Of a stretch of 64,000 bases of DNA, positions 46,977 to 58,984 are shown piece after piece; within the stretch, counting starts at the first letter, position 1; every line of letters starts with the position of its first letter. This DNA is from Massilia terrae (lineage in GTDB: Bacteria; Pseudomonadota; Gammaproteobacteria; Burkholderiales; Burkholderiaceae_D). Position numbers and translations under genes: made by a program. Below the pieces are notes generated by a model. It made no database searches, was not told the DNA's origin, and saw nothing but the letters and a program-made list of their open reading frames with translations. Location of the stretch: contig NZ_JANUGU010000005.1 in NCBI RefSeq assembly GCF_024753145.1, positions 124,001 through 188,000 on the forward strand, given 5' to 3'.

Positions 46977-48038
46977 ATGAACGACACCCAGCGCACCTGG
47001 CTTAGCTCCCTGTTTTCACTGGCGATCATCGCGTTCGCCGTTTTCATCACCCAGCGCTTCATCCTGCCTTTGCTGTGGGCCGCGATCCTGGCGATCGCCA
47101 GCTGGCCGCTGTTCGTGCGGGCGCGCCGTTCGCTCGGCGGGCACGACATCCTGGCGGCGCTGGCGGTCACCCTGCTATGCGCCGCCGCGCTGGTGACGCC
47201 GCTGGCGCTGGGCCTGATGCAGGCCGCGCACCAGGCGCCTGCGCTGGCTGCGTACATCGCCACCGCCAACAACGAAGGGCTGGCCGCGCCGGACTGGCTG
47301 GAGCGGCTTCCGGTGGTAGGCGGCGCAATCCTGGAATGGTGGCAGACCACGCTCAGCCAGCCGCACGGCCTGGCCCACCTGTTCACCGACGGCGGTCCCG
47401 GGCCACACCTGCACAGCGCCAGCGAAGTGCTGCGCACCTTCGGCAGCGCGGTGATGCACCGGATGATCGACGTGGCGTTCGCCTTCCTGTCGCTGTTCTT
47501 CTTCTACAAGGACGGCCCGGCGCTGCTGTCGCAAACGGAGGCGATCGGCCGCCACCTGATCGGCAACACGCGCTGGCAGCTGTACTCGACCAAGGTGCCG
47601 ACCGCGATTCGCGCCACTGTCAACGGGCTGGTGCTGGTGGGCCTGGCCGAGGGCCTGCTGCTCGGGATCGCCTACGAATTCGCGGGCGTGCCGTCGGCGG
47701 TGCTGTGGGCGGCGGCGACCGGCGTGCTGGCCATCATCCCGTTCGGCGCGCCGCTCGCGTTCGGCGTGGTGGCGGCGGTGCTGTTCTTCCACGGGCACAC
47801 GGCAGCGGCGGCCGGCATCATCGCCTTCGGTGCGGTGGTGCTGTTCGTGGCCGATCACTTCGTGCGGCCGACCATCATCGGCAACGCGACCAAGCTGCCC
47901 TTCCTGGCGGTGCTGCTGGGGATCCTGGGCGGGGTCGAGATGCTGGGGCTGATCGGGCTGTTCGTGGGGCCGGTGGTGATCACGCTGTTCGTCACGCTGT
48001 GGCATGAAGAGAAGCTGTTCCGGCGCGGAGGGCATTAA
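46977..48038 (+). CDS. AI-2E family (PerM/TqsA-like) membrane transporter
   Basis: A 353-aa polytopic membrane protein of the AI-2 exporter/PerM family, with about seven to eight hydrophobic segments. Typical parts are [14 protein letters not shown] early, [25 protein letters not shown] and [37 protein letters not shown] late. Substrate is unknown for most members. The ATG at 46977 has GGAG 6 nt upstream; a GTG four codons earlier is possible. Its TAA stop overlaps that of the convergent PIN toxin gene. Confidence 0.87.
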   Translation: MNDTQRTWLSSLFSLAIIAFAVFITQRFILPLLWAAILAIASWPLFVRARRSLGGHDILAALAVTLLCAAALVTPLALGLMQAAHQAPALAAYIATANNEGLAAPDWLERLPVVGGAILEWWQTTLSQPHGLAHLFTDGGPGPHLHSASEVLRTFGSAVMHRMIDVAFAFLSLFFFYKDGPALLSQTEAIGRHLIGNTRWQLYSTKVPTAIRATVNGLVLVGLAEGLLLGIAYEFAGVPSAVLWAAATGVLAIIPFGAPLAFGVVAAVLFFHGHTAAAAGIIAFGAVVLFVADHFVRPTIIGNATKLPFLAVLLGILGGVEMLGLIGLFVGPVVITLFVTLWHEEKLFRRGGH

Positions 48039-48433
48039 CGCAAGAGCCTGGCCTTCGGGAGAACGGCCGCCCTCCTGTCGAACGTGGCAATCGACGCACA
48101 ACCAGTCCTGACGTAGGCATGAAAGATGACGCAGTCTGCAAAATCGGCCGACGTATTTTGCCAATCGCGCAGCGCGAGTTCGACGACTGCTTCATCTTCA
48201 AAGCTTACTTCGCCTGAGGCGAGGAGCGCCCCCAACAGAAGAGCCACGCCCTGTTTGGAAACGCGATAGCTGCTGCGCAGTACCCACTCGCACTCGAGCA
48301 GCACAGCAAATGAAATCAGCAATTTGTCCTGGGTTTTATGTGTGGACTGGAGCAGGTGCTTCGTAATCTGGAAGGCAGCTTCGTCATCCCTGACGAGGTA
48401 GCGAATCACGACATTCGTGTCCAGGCCGATCAT
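48035..48433 (-). CDS. PIN-domain toxin of a VapC-like type II toxin-antitoxin pair
   Basis: A 132-aa PIN-domain ribonuclease toxin. The acidic metal ligands are in order: D5 in GLDTN, E in LLECEWVL near residue 49, and Asp in SADFADCVI and TFDRRA near the C-terminus. It starts 3 nt after the antitoxin stop, the normal arrangement. The stop is formed in the same TTAA as the stop of the convergent AI-2E gene. It probably cleaves a tRNA or rRNA target; the target is not known. Confidence 0.9.
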   Translation of the reverse strand: MIGLDTNVVIRYLVRDDEAAFQITKHLLQSTHKTQDKLLISFAVLLECEWVLRSSYRVSKQGVALLLGALLASGEVSFEDEAVVELALRDWQNTSADFADCVIFHAYVRTGCASIATFDRRAAVLPKARLLR

Positions 48434-48436
48434 TTG

Positions 48437-48649
48437 TCAGAACGAAAGTTTCTCGATAGGTACTGTCTCCCGTCCCCTCTCGTACAAAACACCGCCGAGG
48501 TCCAAAATGCTGCCGGTCTTCACGCGCAGAATAATTGCTCCGTCCGGCGCAACTGTCAGCACAACGCGGTCGCCCGGTTTGATGCCAAGCTTTTCTCTTA
48601 CAGCCTTCGGGATTGTCACCTGACCAGTTCGCGAAATCTTGGTATCCAT
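48437..48649 (-). CDS. AbrB/MazE-type antitoxin
   Basis: A 70-aa SpoVT/AbrB-fold DNA-binding protein (TKISRTGQVTIPKAVREKLG) with a short C-terminal tail that would wrap the PIN toxin. The start is ATG 48649 with GAGGAGG upstream; the longer frame includes 33 codons without support. It is encoded just before the toxin and should repress their shared promoter. Confidence 0.9.
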   Translation of the reverse strand: MDTKISRTGQVTIPKAVREKLGIKPGDRVVLTVAPDGAIILRVKTGSILDLGGVLYERGRETVPIEKLSF

Positions 48650-48753
48650 AACACCCTCCTCATTGAAGAAGTGTATCCCCCTTGACGCTGTCGGCAATCC
48701 AGAACGCGCAATAGAGTCGCGGTTCCTTCGCGGTCGATGCAGGCACAAATAAA

Positions 48754-48779
48754 AAACGGCAGGCCCAAGCCTGCCGTTT
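48754..48779. terminator. Two-way terminator between secA and the toxin-antitoxin pair
   Basis: AAACGGCAGGC and GCCTGCCGTTT form an 11-bp stem with a CCAA loop, with A and T runs on both sides. It lies 20 nt past the secA stop and can end secA transcription; the opposite side faces no gene end. Confidence 0.88.
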
Positions 48780-48798
48780 TTTTACCACTATGCAGCGC

Positions 48799-51579
<2,781 letters not shown>

Positions 51580-51795
51580 GCTTGAATTCTTGAAATATAC
51601 GCCGCACAGATGATATCAAAATGATATCACTCGAATACTGCCTATGGCCGCAAACTGGTGATTCTATCATGCGATCCGGCCACACTTGGGGGCAATAGAC
51701 CGGATAACAAGTACTGCCGATCAAAGATACTGATCAGTTTGGCCTCAGGGAAAAGCGGTCCGCACGGCGGTGCTTGCCTGTGGTATGTTGGCGGC

Positions 51796-52296
51796 ATGCA
51801 GTTTCTCTCTCGCAATCAGCGTCCGGTGCACATCTTTGGCACGCGGAACAACCAGACCTCCCACGGCGCCACCGATTTCCTGCGGGCGAACGAGCGCCTG
51901 GCCGCCCTGTTGCCGGCGGCGATGCGCATGGGGCGGCTGCAGGGCGACTGCGCGGCGGCCTTGCCGGCGATGTTCGAGCATTGCGACGTGATTTCGTTCA
52001 GCGACGGCGCGCTGGTGCTGGCGGTGCCCAGCTCGGCGCTGGCGGCGCGGCTCAAGCAGCAGCTGATGAAGCTGCAGGCGACCCTGCAGCAGCGGGGCTG
52101 GCAGGTGGATTCGATCAAGCTGAAGGTGCAGGTGACGCGGGCGTTGACGCCGGAGCCGCTGCTGCGCAAGCTGGAGCTGCCGCCGCTGGCGGTGGATGCG
52201 TTCGAACAGCTGGGGGAGACGCTGGAGCAGTCGCCGCAGAATGAAAAGCTGATTGCGGCGATCAGGTCGCTGGCGGCTAAGCGGCGGCAGGGTTAA
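51796..52296 (+). CDS. DUF721/DciA-like protein
   Basis: A 166-aa protein with the DUF721 domain found in DciA, the protein that loads the DnaB helicase in bacteria lacking DnaC. The hydrophobic VISFSDGALVLAVPSSALAARLKQQ core is typical. The ATG at 51796 fits the family; upstream frame is open without support. It lies between secA and lpxC, as is common in Burkholderiales. Helicase loading is inferred from the family. Confidence 0.75.
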   Translation: MQFLSRNQRPVHIFGTRNNQTSHGATDFLRANERLAALLPAAMRMGRLQGDCAAALPAMFEHCDVISFSDGALVLAVPSSALAARLKQQLMKLQATLQQRGWQVDSIKLKVQVTRALTPEPLLRKLELPPLAVDAFEQLGETLEQSPQNEKLIAAIRSLAAKRRQG

Positions 52297-52311
52297 AGGT
52301 CACTCAAAGTC

Positions 52312-52347
52312 AAATGGGGTTCCCGCCTGCGCGGGAACCCCATTTTT
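52312..52347. repeat. Single REP-like palindrome, copy 5, acting as a terminator
   Basis: AAATGGGGTTCCCGC and its complement form a perfect 15-bp stem around a 4-base loop (CTGC), followed by TT on the plus strand. This is one outer unit of the repeat family without its inverted partner. It stands between the convergent stops of the DciA-like gene and lpxC, so it probably terminates both. Confidence 0.85.
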
Positions 52348-52370
52348 GCGTGATCAGGAGAGACGCCGAC

Positions 52371-53306
52371 TCAGTTCAGCGCCCACTCCCGTGCCATTTG
52401 GCGAACGTAGGAAGCCGGCGCCGAATTCGGCACATCGAAGCTGACGATTTCATAAGCGTCCTCGCGCGCCAGCAGCGCGCGCAGCAGGTCGTTATTGAGC
52501 GCATGCCCCGACTTGTGGGCCGTGTAGCTGGCCAGCAGCGGATACCCGACCAGGTACAGGTCGCCGATCGCATCCAGGATCTTGTGGCGCACGAACTCGT
52601 CCTCGTAGCGCAGGCCGTCCGCATTGAGGATGCGGTACTCGTCCATCACGATGGCGTTTTCCAGCGAGCCGCCGCGCGCCAGGCCCATGCCGCGCAGGCT
52701 TTCCACGTCCTGCATGAAGCCGAAGGTGCGGGCGCGCGCGACGTCGTGCACGTAGGAGACATCGCCGAAATCGACGCTGGCGCGCTGCACCGTGCCGTCG
52801 ACCGCGGGATGGTTGAATTCGATGAAGAAGTCGAGCTTGAAACCGTCGTACGGCGACAGCTTGGCCCACTTCTCGCTGGCGCCGCTGCCCTGCCGCACTT
52901 CCACTTCCTTGAGTACGCGGATGAACTTCTTGGCGGCGCCCTGCTCCTGCACGCCCGCCTGCTGCAGCAGGAAGACGAAGGACGATGCCGAACCGTCCAT
53001 GATCGGGATCTCTTCGGCCGACACATCGACGTACAGGTTGTCGATACCGAGGCCCGCGCAGGCGGACATCAGGTGCTCGACCGTGGACACGCGCGCGCCG
53101 TCCTTGACGAGGACCGATGCCATGCGGGTATCGCCGACGATGCCGGCGCTGGCCGCGAATTCGACCACAGGATCGAGGTCCACGCGGCGGAATACGATGC
53201 CGGTATTGGCCGCGGCCGGGCGCAGGGTCAGTTCGACCTTGGTGCCGGAGTGCAGGCCGACACCTGTGGTGCGGACCACCTGTTTGACGGTTCTTTGTTT
53301 AAGCAT
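52371..53306 (-). CDS. lpxC: UDP-3-O-acyl-N-acetylglucosamine deacetylase LpxC
   Basis: A 311-aa zinc deacetylase for the first committed step of lipid A synthesis. The ligands are in STVEHLMSA and in [12 protein letters not shown] (HxxxD type); TTGVGLHSG is the N-terminal mark. Length and motifs are normal. It lies downstream of the division genes and the peroxiredoxin and EamA genes, in a place where betaproteobacteria often carry it. Confidence 0.96.
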   Translation of the reverse strand: MLKQRTVKQVVRTTGVGLHSGTKVELTLRPAAANTGIVFRRVDLDPVVEFAASAGIVGDTRMASVLVKDGARVSTVEHLMSACAGLGIDNLYVDVSAEEIPIMDGSASSFVFLLQQAGVQEQGAAKKFIRVLKEVEVRQGSGASEKWAKLSPYDGFKLDFFIEFNHPAVDGTVQRASVDFGDVSYVHDVARARTFGFMQDVESLRGMGLARGGSLENAIVMDEYRILNADGLRYEDEFVRHKILDAIGDLYLVGYPLLASYTAHKSGHALNNDLLRALLAREDAYEIVSFDVPNSAPASYVRQMAREWALN

Positions 53307-53378
53307 CAGCCGATTATAGCCCAGGGGCCGTGTTGCCGCCCGACCCTCCCCGGGGTGGTAGCGGGAATGCCACGTTTT

Positions 53379-54281
53379 CTAGGGATGCTCGGATTCGGCG
53401 TGGAAGCGCTCGTGGCGGATCAGGTACAGGCCGCTGCCGATGATGATGGCCGCGCCGATCAGCGTGTAGCGGTCCGGCAGCGTATGCCAGAGCATCCAGT
53501 CGATCGCCACGCCCCAGGCCAGCGCCGAATATTCGAAAGGCGCCACCACGGAAACTTCGCCATGGCTGAAGGCTTCGTTCAGTGCCAATTGTGCAAAGAA
53601 GCCGCTGATGGCGAGGGTGCACAGCACCGGCACATGGGATGGGCGGACCGGCAGCCAGTCGGCCCAGGCAAGCGCGGTGGCGCCGGCTGCCATCATGATC
53701 ATCAGCCACAGCATCATGTGCTCGCTGCGGTCGGTGCGCGCCAGCACGCGCGCGGAGATCGCCGACACCGCATACATCGCGGCGGCGGCCAGGATCGCCA
53801 GGCCGCCGATGCTGAGGAAGCCGCTGCCGTCGGGCCGCAGCACCACCAGCACGCCACCCATGCCGACGCCGATCGCCACCCAGCGCTGCGCGTTCACCTT
53901 CTCTTTCAGGATGAACACCGACAGCGCCGTGATCAGGATCGGGCCGATGAAGAAAATCGAATAGGCCGAGGCCAGCGAGAGCTGCCTGACCCCGAAGGCG
54001 AACAGGGAGAGCATCATGATGCCCAGCCCGGCGCGCAGTGTCTGCAGGCGCCAGTTGACCTGCAGCGCGGTGCGGAAGGCGCCGCGCCAGCCAACCCAGG
54101 CCAGCACCAGCGGCAGCGATGCGAGCGAACGCAGCGACGCCACCTGCATCGCAGGGAACTGCCCTGCCAGCACCTTCATCGTCGTGTCCATCACCGAAAA
54201 CATGGCGACGGCGACCAGCATCGCGTAGATGCTGCGCAGGTTGGACTGGCGGCGCGTCAGCGCCTGCGATGCACGGGTCAT
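53379..54281 (-). CDS. EamA/DMT-family transporter
   Basis: A 300-aa protein with two EamA repeats of five membrane helices each (about residues 15-150 and 160-290). AMLVAVAMFSVMDTTMK and ISARVLARTDRSE lie at the usual places. Many members export amino acids or metabolites; no substrate can be named here. It starts 10 nt after the peroxiredoxin stop, so the two may be one transcript. Confidence 0.87.
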   Translation of the reverse strand: MTRASQALTRRQSNLRSIYAMLVAVAMFSVMDTTMKVLAGQFPAMQVASLRSLASLPLVLAWVGWRGAFRTALQVNWRLQTLRAGLGIMMLSLFAFGVRQLSLASAYSIFFIGPILITALSVFILKEKVNAQRWVAIGVGMGGVLVVLRPDGSGFLSIGGLAILAAAAMYAVSAISARVLARTDRSEHMMLWLMIMMAAGATALAWADWLPVRPSHVPVLCTLAISGFFAQLALNEAFSHGEVSVVAPFEYSALAWGVAIDWMLWHTLPDRYTLIGAAIIIGSGLYLIRHERFHAESEHP

Positions 54282-54291
54282 GCGGGCGTTA

Positions 54292-54795
54292 TCAGCCCAG
54301 CTGCTTGAGCATGGTTTCGGCGTTCGAGACTTCGAAGCCGTTGGTTTCCACGTTCAGCTGCTTGACCACGCCGTCCTCGACCAGCATCGAGTAGCGCTGC
54401 GAGCGCGTGCCCATGCCGTGCTTGGAGAAGTCGGCGTCCAGGCCGAGCGCCTTGCTGTAGGCGGCGTTACCGTCGGCCATCATGCGCACGATGCCGGTGG
54501 CATGCTGGTCGCGGCCCCAGGCGCCCATCACGAAGGCGTCGTTGACCGAGATGCACCAGATTTCGTCGACGCCTTTGGCTTTCAGTTCGGCGGCGTGCTG
54601 GACGTAGCCTGGCACATGCTTGGCCGAGCAGGTCGGGGTGTAGGCGCCCGGCAGGCCGAAGATCACGATCTTCTTGCCTTTGACGAGGTCCGCCACGTTG
54701 AAGGTGTTCGGGCCGAGGCTGCAGCCTTCGGTTTCGGTCTCGATGAATTCCGACAGGGTGCCTTCCGGCAGGCGGTCGCCGATCTTGATGGTCAT
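54292..54795 (-). CDS. Peroxiredoxin, Prx5-like
   Basis: A 167-aa thiol peroxidase. The peroxidatic Cys is C56 in GAYTPTCSAKH, in the PxxxT/SxxC form of the Prx5/hybrid group, and a second Cys (C81, DEIWCIS) is present. It reduces hydroperoxides, usually with glutaredoxin. The start has AAGGAG upstream. No glutaredoxin domain is fused. Confidence 0.93.
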   Translation of the reverse strand: MTIKIGDRLPEGTLSEFIETETEGCSLGPNTFNVADLVKGKKIVIFGLPGAYTPTCSAKHVPGYVQHAAELKAKGVDEIWCISVNDAFVMGAWGRDQHATGIVRMMADGNAAYSKALGLDADFSKHGMGTRSQRYSMLVEDGVVKQLNVETNGFEVSNAETMLKQLG

Positions 54796-54918
54796 GGTGG
54801 ATCTCCTTGTTAATCAGTTGCCAAGGCGGGCAGTATGCCCCATCCGCGGCTTTCTTGCAGGGCTTGCGCCAGCCGCCAAATGATTGCACCATTGGCCACC
54901 CCAACCGCATGCCACGCC

Positions 54919-56208
54919 ATGAAGAACGAGAACTACCTGCCCGAGGTGAAGGCGCAGTACGAACACCTGCCCTACCCGCCCTGCGATCCGAGCGATGAGC
55001 ACAAGCGCCTGCAGCGCACCTGGACCGAAGACCTGCCGATGATGAACCACTACTGCTTCGGCGGGCGCGAGAGCTTTCGCAAGGGTTTCCGCGTGCTGGT
55101 GGCGGGCGGCGGCACCGGCGACGCGACCATCTTCCTGGCCGAGCAACTGCGCGGCACCAATGCGCAGATCGTGCACCTGGACCTGTCGAGCGCCAGCATC
55201 GCGATCGCCAAGGAGCGCGCGGCGATCCGCAAGCTCACCAGCATCCGCTGGGTGCAGGACTCGATCCTCGACATTCCCTCGCTGGACCTGGGCCGGTTCG
55301 ACTACATCAACTGCTCGGGCGTGCTGCACCACCTGGCCGATCCGGACGCGGGGCTGCAAGCCTTGAAGAGCGTGCTCAAGCCGGACGGCGCGATCGCGCT
55401 GATGGTGTACGGCGCCATCGGCCGCACGGGGGTCTATCACATGCAGGAGCTGCTGCGCCTGTCGGACCGGGGCTGCGATGAAGCGTCCAGGATCGCGCAG
55501 GCGAAGGAGGTGCTGGCCGCGCTCCCGCCGGGGAACTGGTATCGGCGCGGCGCCGACATCTACAACGACAATGACACCGACGCCGGCATCTTCGATTCGC
55601 TGCTGCACTCGCAGGACCGGGCGTACACGGTGCCGCAGCTGTATGAATGGCTGGCCGACCGCAATGGCTTTCATATCGAATGGAGCGACGTCGGCCGCGG
55701 GCGTTATCCGTATTCGCCGGAGCTGACGCTGGGGCTGGAGGCGCGGCGGGTGCGCGCGCGCCTGCCACAGATGGACGAGCGCGCGCGGCACGCGATGTCC
55801 GAACTGCTGATGGGGGACATCACGCGGCACACCTTGTACCTGACGCGCGGGCCGGAAGCGAAAGCGGCCTACGGCGACGCGCAGTATGTGCCGATGTACT
55901 TCCACGAACCGCTCGATCCGCGCGGACTGGAATCGATGTTCGCGCCGAAGCAGGGGCTGACCATGCTGCGGCATCCGCACCTGGGGCTGACGGCGGCGGT
56001 CGATGCAGGCAAATATTCGGGCAAGATCCTGCGCCATATCGATGGCAAGCGCAGTTTTGCGCAGATCTTCAACCTTGTTCGCAATGACCCGGCCGTGCGT
56101 CCGGCCACGCCGGATGATGCGGCGCTGTTCGCCGACTTCAAGCCGGTGTACGAGCTGCTCAACGCGATCGAGCGCATCCTGCTGCGGCACGCGTCAGTGC
56201 CGGCATAA
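54919..56208 (+). CDS. Class I SAM-dependent methyltransferase with C-terminal extension
   Basis: A 429-aa protein. Residues 55-180 form a class I methyltransferase: VLVAGGGTGDATIFLAEQL is motif I, HLDLSSASIAIAKER motif II and YINCSGVLHHLADPDAGL motif IV. The C-terminal 130 residues include LRHPHLGLTAAVDA and DGKRSF, which may be a small winged-helix or PqqD-like part. ATG 54919 is preferred; ATG 54880 in the same frame would add 13 residues. Substrate unknown. It is convergent with ftsZ across repeat copy 6. Confidence 0.8.
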   Translation: MKNENYLPEVKAQYEHLPYPPCDPSDEHKRLQRTWTEDLPMMNHYCFGGRESFRKGFRVLVAGGGTGDATIFLAEQLRGTNAQIVHLDLSSASIAIAKERAAIRKLTSIRWVQDSILDIPSLDLGRFDYINCSGVLHHLADPDAGLQALKSVLKPDGAIALMVYGAIGRTGVYHMQELLRLSDRGCDEASRIAQAKEVLAALPPGNWYRRGADIYNDNDTDAGIFDSLLHSQDRAYTVPQLYEWLADRNGFHIEWSDVGRGRYPYSPELTLGLEARRVRARLPQMDERARHAMSELLMGDITRHTLYLTRGPEAKAAYGDAQYVPMYFHEPLDPRGLESMFAPKQGLTMLRHPHLGLTAAVDAGKYSGKILRHIDGKRSFAQIFNLVRNDPAVRPATPDDAALFADFKPVYELLNAIERILLRHASVPA

Positions 56209-56230
56209 GTACTTTTAGTTAGCTTAAATA

Positions 56231-56311
56231 CCGTCGTTCCCGCGCAGGCGGGAACCCATGCTGAGCGTGCAGTCACGCGGTCTATGGATCCCCGCCTCCG
56301 CGGGGATGACG
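56231..56311. repeat. REP/BIME-like inverted repeat pair, copy 6
   Basis: The outer units are 56231-56258 and inverted 56285-56311, slightly diverged (GGATCC in place of GGGTCC). The centre reads TGCTGAGCGTGCAGTCACG and is the reverse complement of that in copy 2. It lies between the methyltransferase and ftsZ stops. Confidence 0.85.
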
Positions 56312-56340
56312 TTGTTTTGTGGTGCGGGCCACGCCAAAAT

Positions 56341-56366
56341 AAAAAAGGCCGGGGTCTCCCCCGGCC
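56341..56366 (-). terminator. Terminator of the ftsZ transcript
   Basis: On the minus strand GGCCGGGG and CCCCGGCC form an 8-bp stem with a 4-base loop, followed by TTTTTTATTTT. It lies 24 nt past the ftsZ stop and closes the division cluster. Confidence 0.88.
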
Positions 56367-56390
56367 AATCCAACTGCCCATCGAACTCGA

Positions 56391-57584
56391 TTAGTCAGCC
56401 TGTTTGCGCAGGAAGGCCGGGATGTCGTAGGTTTCCACGCCATTGCGCTGCATCGCCTGCACCTGCTCCGATGCCTGCTCGCGGCGCCACACGGCCGGCT
56501 GCTTCATGCCGCCCATGGTTTCGGCCGCGCCCATCGCCATGCCGCCGCCGTACGACGGGGTGGCGGCTGCCATGATCGGCGCGTTGTGGGTGCCGGTGCG
56601 CAGGACCGGGGTCTGCACCAGCTGGATGTTCTTCTTGCCCTTGCCCAGGCCGGTCGCCACCACGGTCACGCGCAGGTCGTCGCCCATCTTGTCGTCATAG
56701 GCGATACCTTGTGCGATCGCGGCGTCCGGTGCGGCGAATGCGCGCACCGCGGCCATGACTTCCTTGATCTCCTTACCCTTCAGGCTGCGGCTTGCGGTCA
56801 CGTTGACCAGCACGCCGCGCGCACCCGACAGGTCGACGCCGTCGAGCAGCGGCGAAGCGATCGCCTGCTCGGCCGCGATGCGCGCACGGTCCACGCCCGA
56901 CGCGGTCGCGGTGCCCATCATGGCCTTGCCCTGCTCGCTCATGATGGTCTTGACGTCGTTGAAGTCGACGTTGATGTGGCCCGGGACGTTGATGATCTCG
57001 GCGATACCGGCCACCGCGTTGTTCAGGACATCGTCGGCGTGCTGCATCCACTCCAGCATCGACTCGTCTTCGTAGATCTCCTCGAGCTTCTCGTTGAGGA
57101 TGATGATCAGCGAGTCGACGTGCTTGGACAGTTCTTCCAGGCCGGTCTCGGCGATGTCCATGCACTTGCCGCCCTCGTACGAGAACGGCTTGGACACCAC
57201 CGCCACGGTCAGCGCGCCCTGGGCCTTGGCCACTTCGGCCACCACCGGCGCGGCGCCGGTGCCGGTGCCGCCGCCCATGCCGGCTGCGATGAACACCATG
57301 TGCGAACCGCGCAGCGCGTCTTCGATGCGGGTGCGGCTTTGTTCGGCCAGCTGGCGGCCGACGTCCGGACGCATGCCTGCGCCCAGGCCGGATTCGCCGA
57401 TCTGGATGATGTTGTGCGCGGTCGACACCGCCAATGCTTGCGCGTCCGTGTTGGCGGCGATGAACTCGACGCCGGACACACCCTTGTTGATCATGTGCTG
57501 AACCGCGTTACCACCAGCGCCGCCGACACCCACGACCTTGATGATGGTTCCCAGTGCTGCGTTATCGACCATGTCAAACTCCAT
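56391..57584 (-). CDS. ftsZ: Cell division protein FtsZ
   Basis: A 397-aa tubulin-like GTPase forming the division ring. The G-box GGGTGTGAAP is near residue 108, GVGGAGGNAV near residue 20, and the conserved C-terminal peptide DIPAFLRKQAD, which binds FtsA and other partners, ends the protein. AGGAG lies 7 nt before the ATG. The gap to ftsA is 151 bp, AT-rich, and longer than elsewhere in the cluster, so ftsZ may have a promoter of its own. Confidence 0.97.
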   Translation of the reverse strand: MEFDMVDNAALGTIIKVVGVGGAGGNAVQHMINKGVSGVEFIAANTDAQALAVSTAHNIIQIGESGLGAGMRPDVGRQLAEQSRTRIEDALRGSHMVFIAAGMGGGTGTGAAPVVAEVAKAQGALTVAVVSKPFSYEGGKCMDIAETGLEELSKHVDSLIIILNEKLEEIYEDESMLEWMQHADDVLNNAVAGIAEIINVPGHINVDFNDVKTIMSEQGKAMMGTATASGVDRARIAAEQAIASPLLDGVDLSGARGVLVNVTASRSLKGKEIKEVMAAVRAFAAPDAAIAQGIAYDDKMGDDLRVTVVATGLGKGKKNIQLVQTPVLRTGTHNAPIMAAATPSYGGGMAMGAAETMGGMKQPAVWRREQASEQVQAMQRNGVETYDIPAFLRKQAD

Positions 57585-57735
57585 GTTTTGCTCCTGATAT
57601 CAAGTGCCGTTTCCAATCGCCAGATCTCATAAGACCTCTATCAGGCCTGGAGATTGAAAACTGCGTGTTATTTTAAAAAACGCTTTATTTCGTATAAATT
57701 AAAAACCGCCTGCAACCGCAAAAAAAAACCCGCCG

Positions 57736-58968
57736 TCAGAAATTACCCAGGACCCACTCCTTCACCCGCTGCCACACCGCATTGATCGAGCCATCCTGAC
57801 GAGTCACGATGTGCCCGCGCAAATACTGCTTCTTCGCTTCCAGCAGCAGGCCGAGCACGGTCGCGTAACGCGGACTGCGCACGACGTCAGCCAACTGGCC
57901 GCGGTAATCCGGCGTGCCCAGGCGCGCCGGCTTCAGGAAGATGTCTTCCGCCATTTCGATCATGCCCGGCATGATCGAGCTGCCGCCGGTGAGCACGATG
58001 CCCGACGAGAGCACGCCCTCGTAGCCGGAATCGCGCACCACCTGGTGCACCATCGCGAACAGCTCCTCGACGCGCGGCTCGATCACGGCGGCCAGCGCCT
58101 GGCGCGACAGCGCGCGCGGGCCGCGGTCGCCGATGCCCGGCACTTCCAGCGTCTCGCCCGGGTCGGCCAGCACCTGCTTGGCCACGCCGTAACGCACCTT
58201 GATCTCTTCCGCTTCGGCGGTCGGGGTACGCAGCGCCATCGCGATGTCGCTGGTGATCTGGTCGCCGGCGATCGGGATCACCGCGGTGTGGCGGATCGCC
58301 CCGTCCGAGAACACGGCGATGTCGGTGGTGCCGCCGCCGATGTCGATCAGGACCACGCCCAGTTCCTTCTCGTCGTGGGTCAGCACGGCGTCGGCCGAGG
58401 CCATCGGCTGCAGGATCAGGTCCGATACCTCCAGGCCGCAGCGGCGCACGCACTTGACGATGTTCTGCACCGCCGACACCGCACCGGTCACGATGTGCAC
58501 GCGCACTTCGAGGCGGATGCCGCTCATGCCGATCGGCTCGCGCACGTCTTCCTGGTTATCGACGATGAATTCCTGCGGCACCGTGTGCAGCAGCTGCTGG
58601 TCGGTCGGGATGTTGACCGCCTTGGCAGTCTCGATGACGCGCGCGACGTCGGTCGCGGTCACTTCCTTGTCCTTGATCGCCACCATGCCGCTCGAATTGA
58701 ACGAACGGATATGGCTGCCGGCGATGCCCGCGTAGACGTTGCGGATCTTGCAGTCGGCCATGAGCTCGGCTTCTTCGAGCGCGCGCTGGATCGATTCGAC
58801 GGTCGCCTCGATGTTGACGACAACGCCCTTCTTCAACCCCTTGGACTCGTGCTGCCCGAGTCCGATGACCTCGTGGCGCCCGTCGGGCATCACTTCGGCC
58901 ACCACCGCCACCACCTTGGAGGTGCCGATATCGAGGCCGACGATCAGGTTCTTCGCGTCTTTTGTCAT
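57736..58968 (-). CDS. ftsA: Cell division protein FtsA
   Basis: A 410-aa actin-like protein anchoring FtsZ to the membrane. Phosphate and adenosine motifs are present: VGLDIGTSKVVAVV near the start and LIDIGGGTTDIAVF, with GIVLTGGSS late. The C-terminal amphipathic helix (WQRVKEWVLGNF) serves as the membrane anchor. It lies between ftsQ (16-nt gap) and ftsZ in normal order. Confidence 0.96.
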   Translation of the reverse strand: MTKDAKNLIVGLDIGTSKVVAVVAEVMPDGRHEVIGLGQHESKGLKKGVVVNIEATVESIQRALEEAELMADCKIRNVYAGIAGSHIRSFNSSGMVAIKDKEVTATDVARVIETAKAVNIPTDQQLLHTVPQEFIVDNQEDVREPIGMSGIRLEVRVHIVTGAVSAVQNIVKCVRRCGLEVSDLILQPMASADAVLTHDEKELGVVLIDIGGGTTDIAVFSDGAIRHTAVIPIAGDQITSDIAMALRTPTAEAEEIKVRYGVAKQVLADPGETLEVPGIGDRGPRALSRQALAAVIEPRVEELFAMVHQVVRDSGYEGVLSSGIVLTGGSSIMPGMIEMAEDIFLKPARLGTPDYRGQLADVVRSPRYATVLGLLLEAKKQYLRGHIVTRQDGSINAVWQRVKEWVLGNF

Positions 58969-58984
58969 TATTCGCCTGCAGTTT

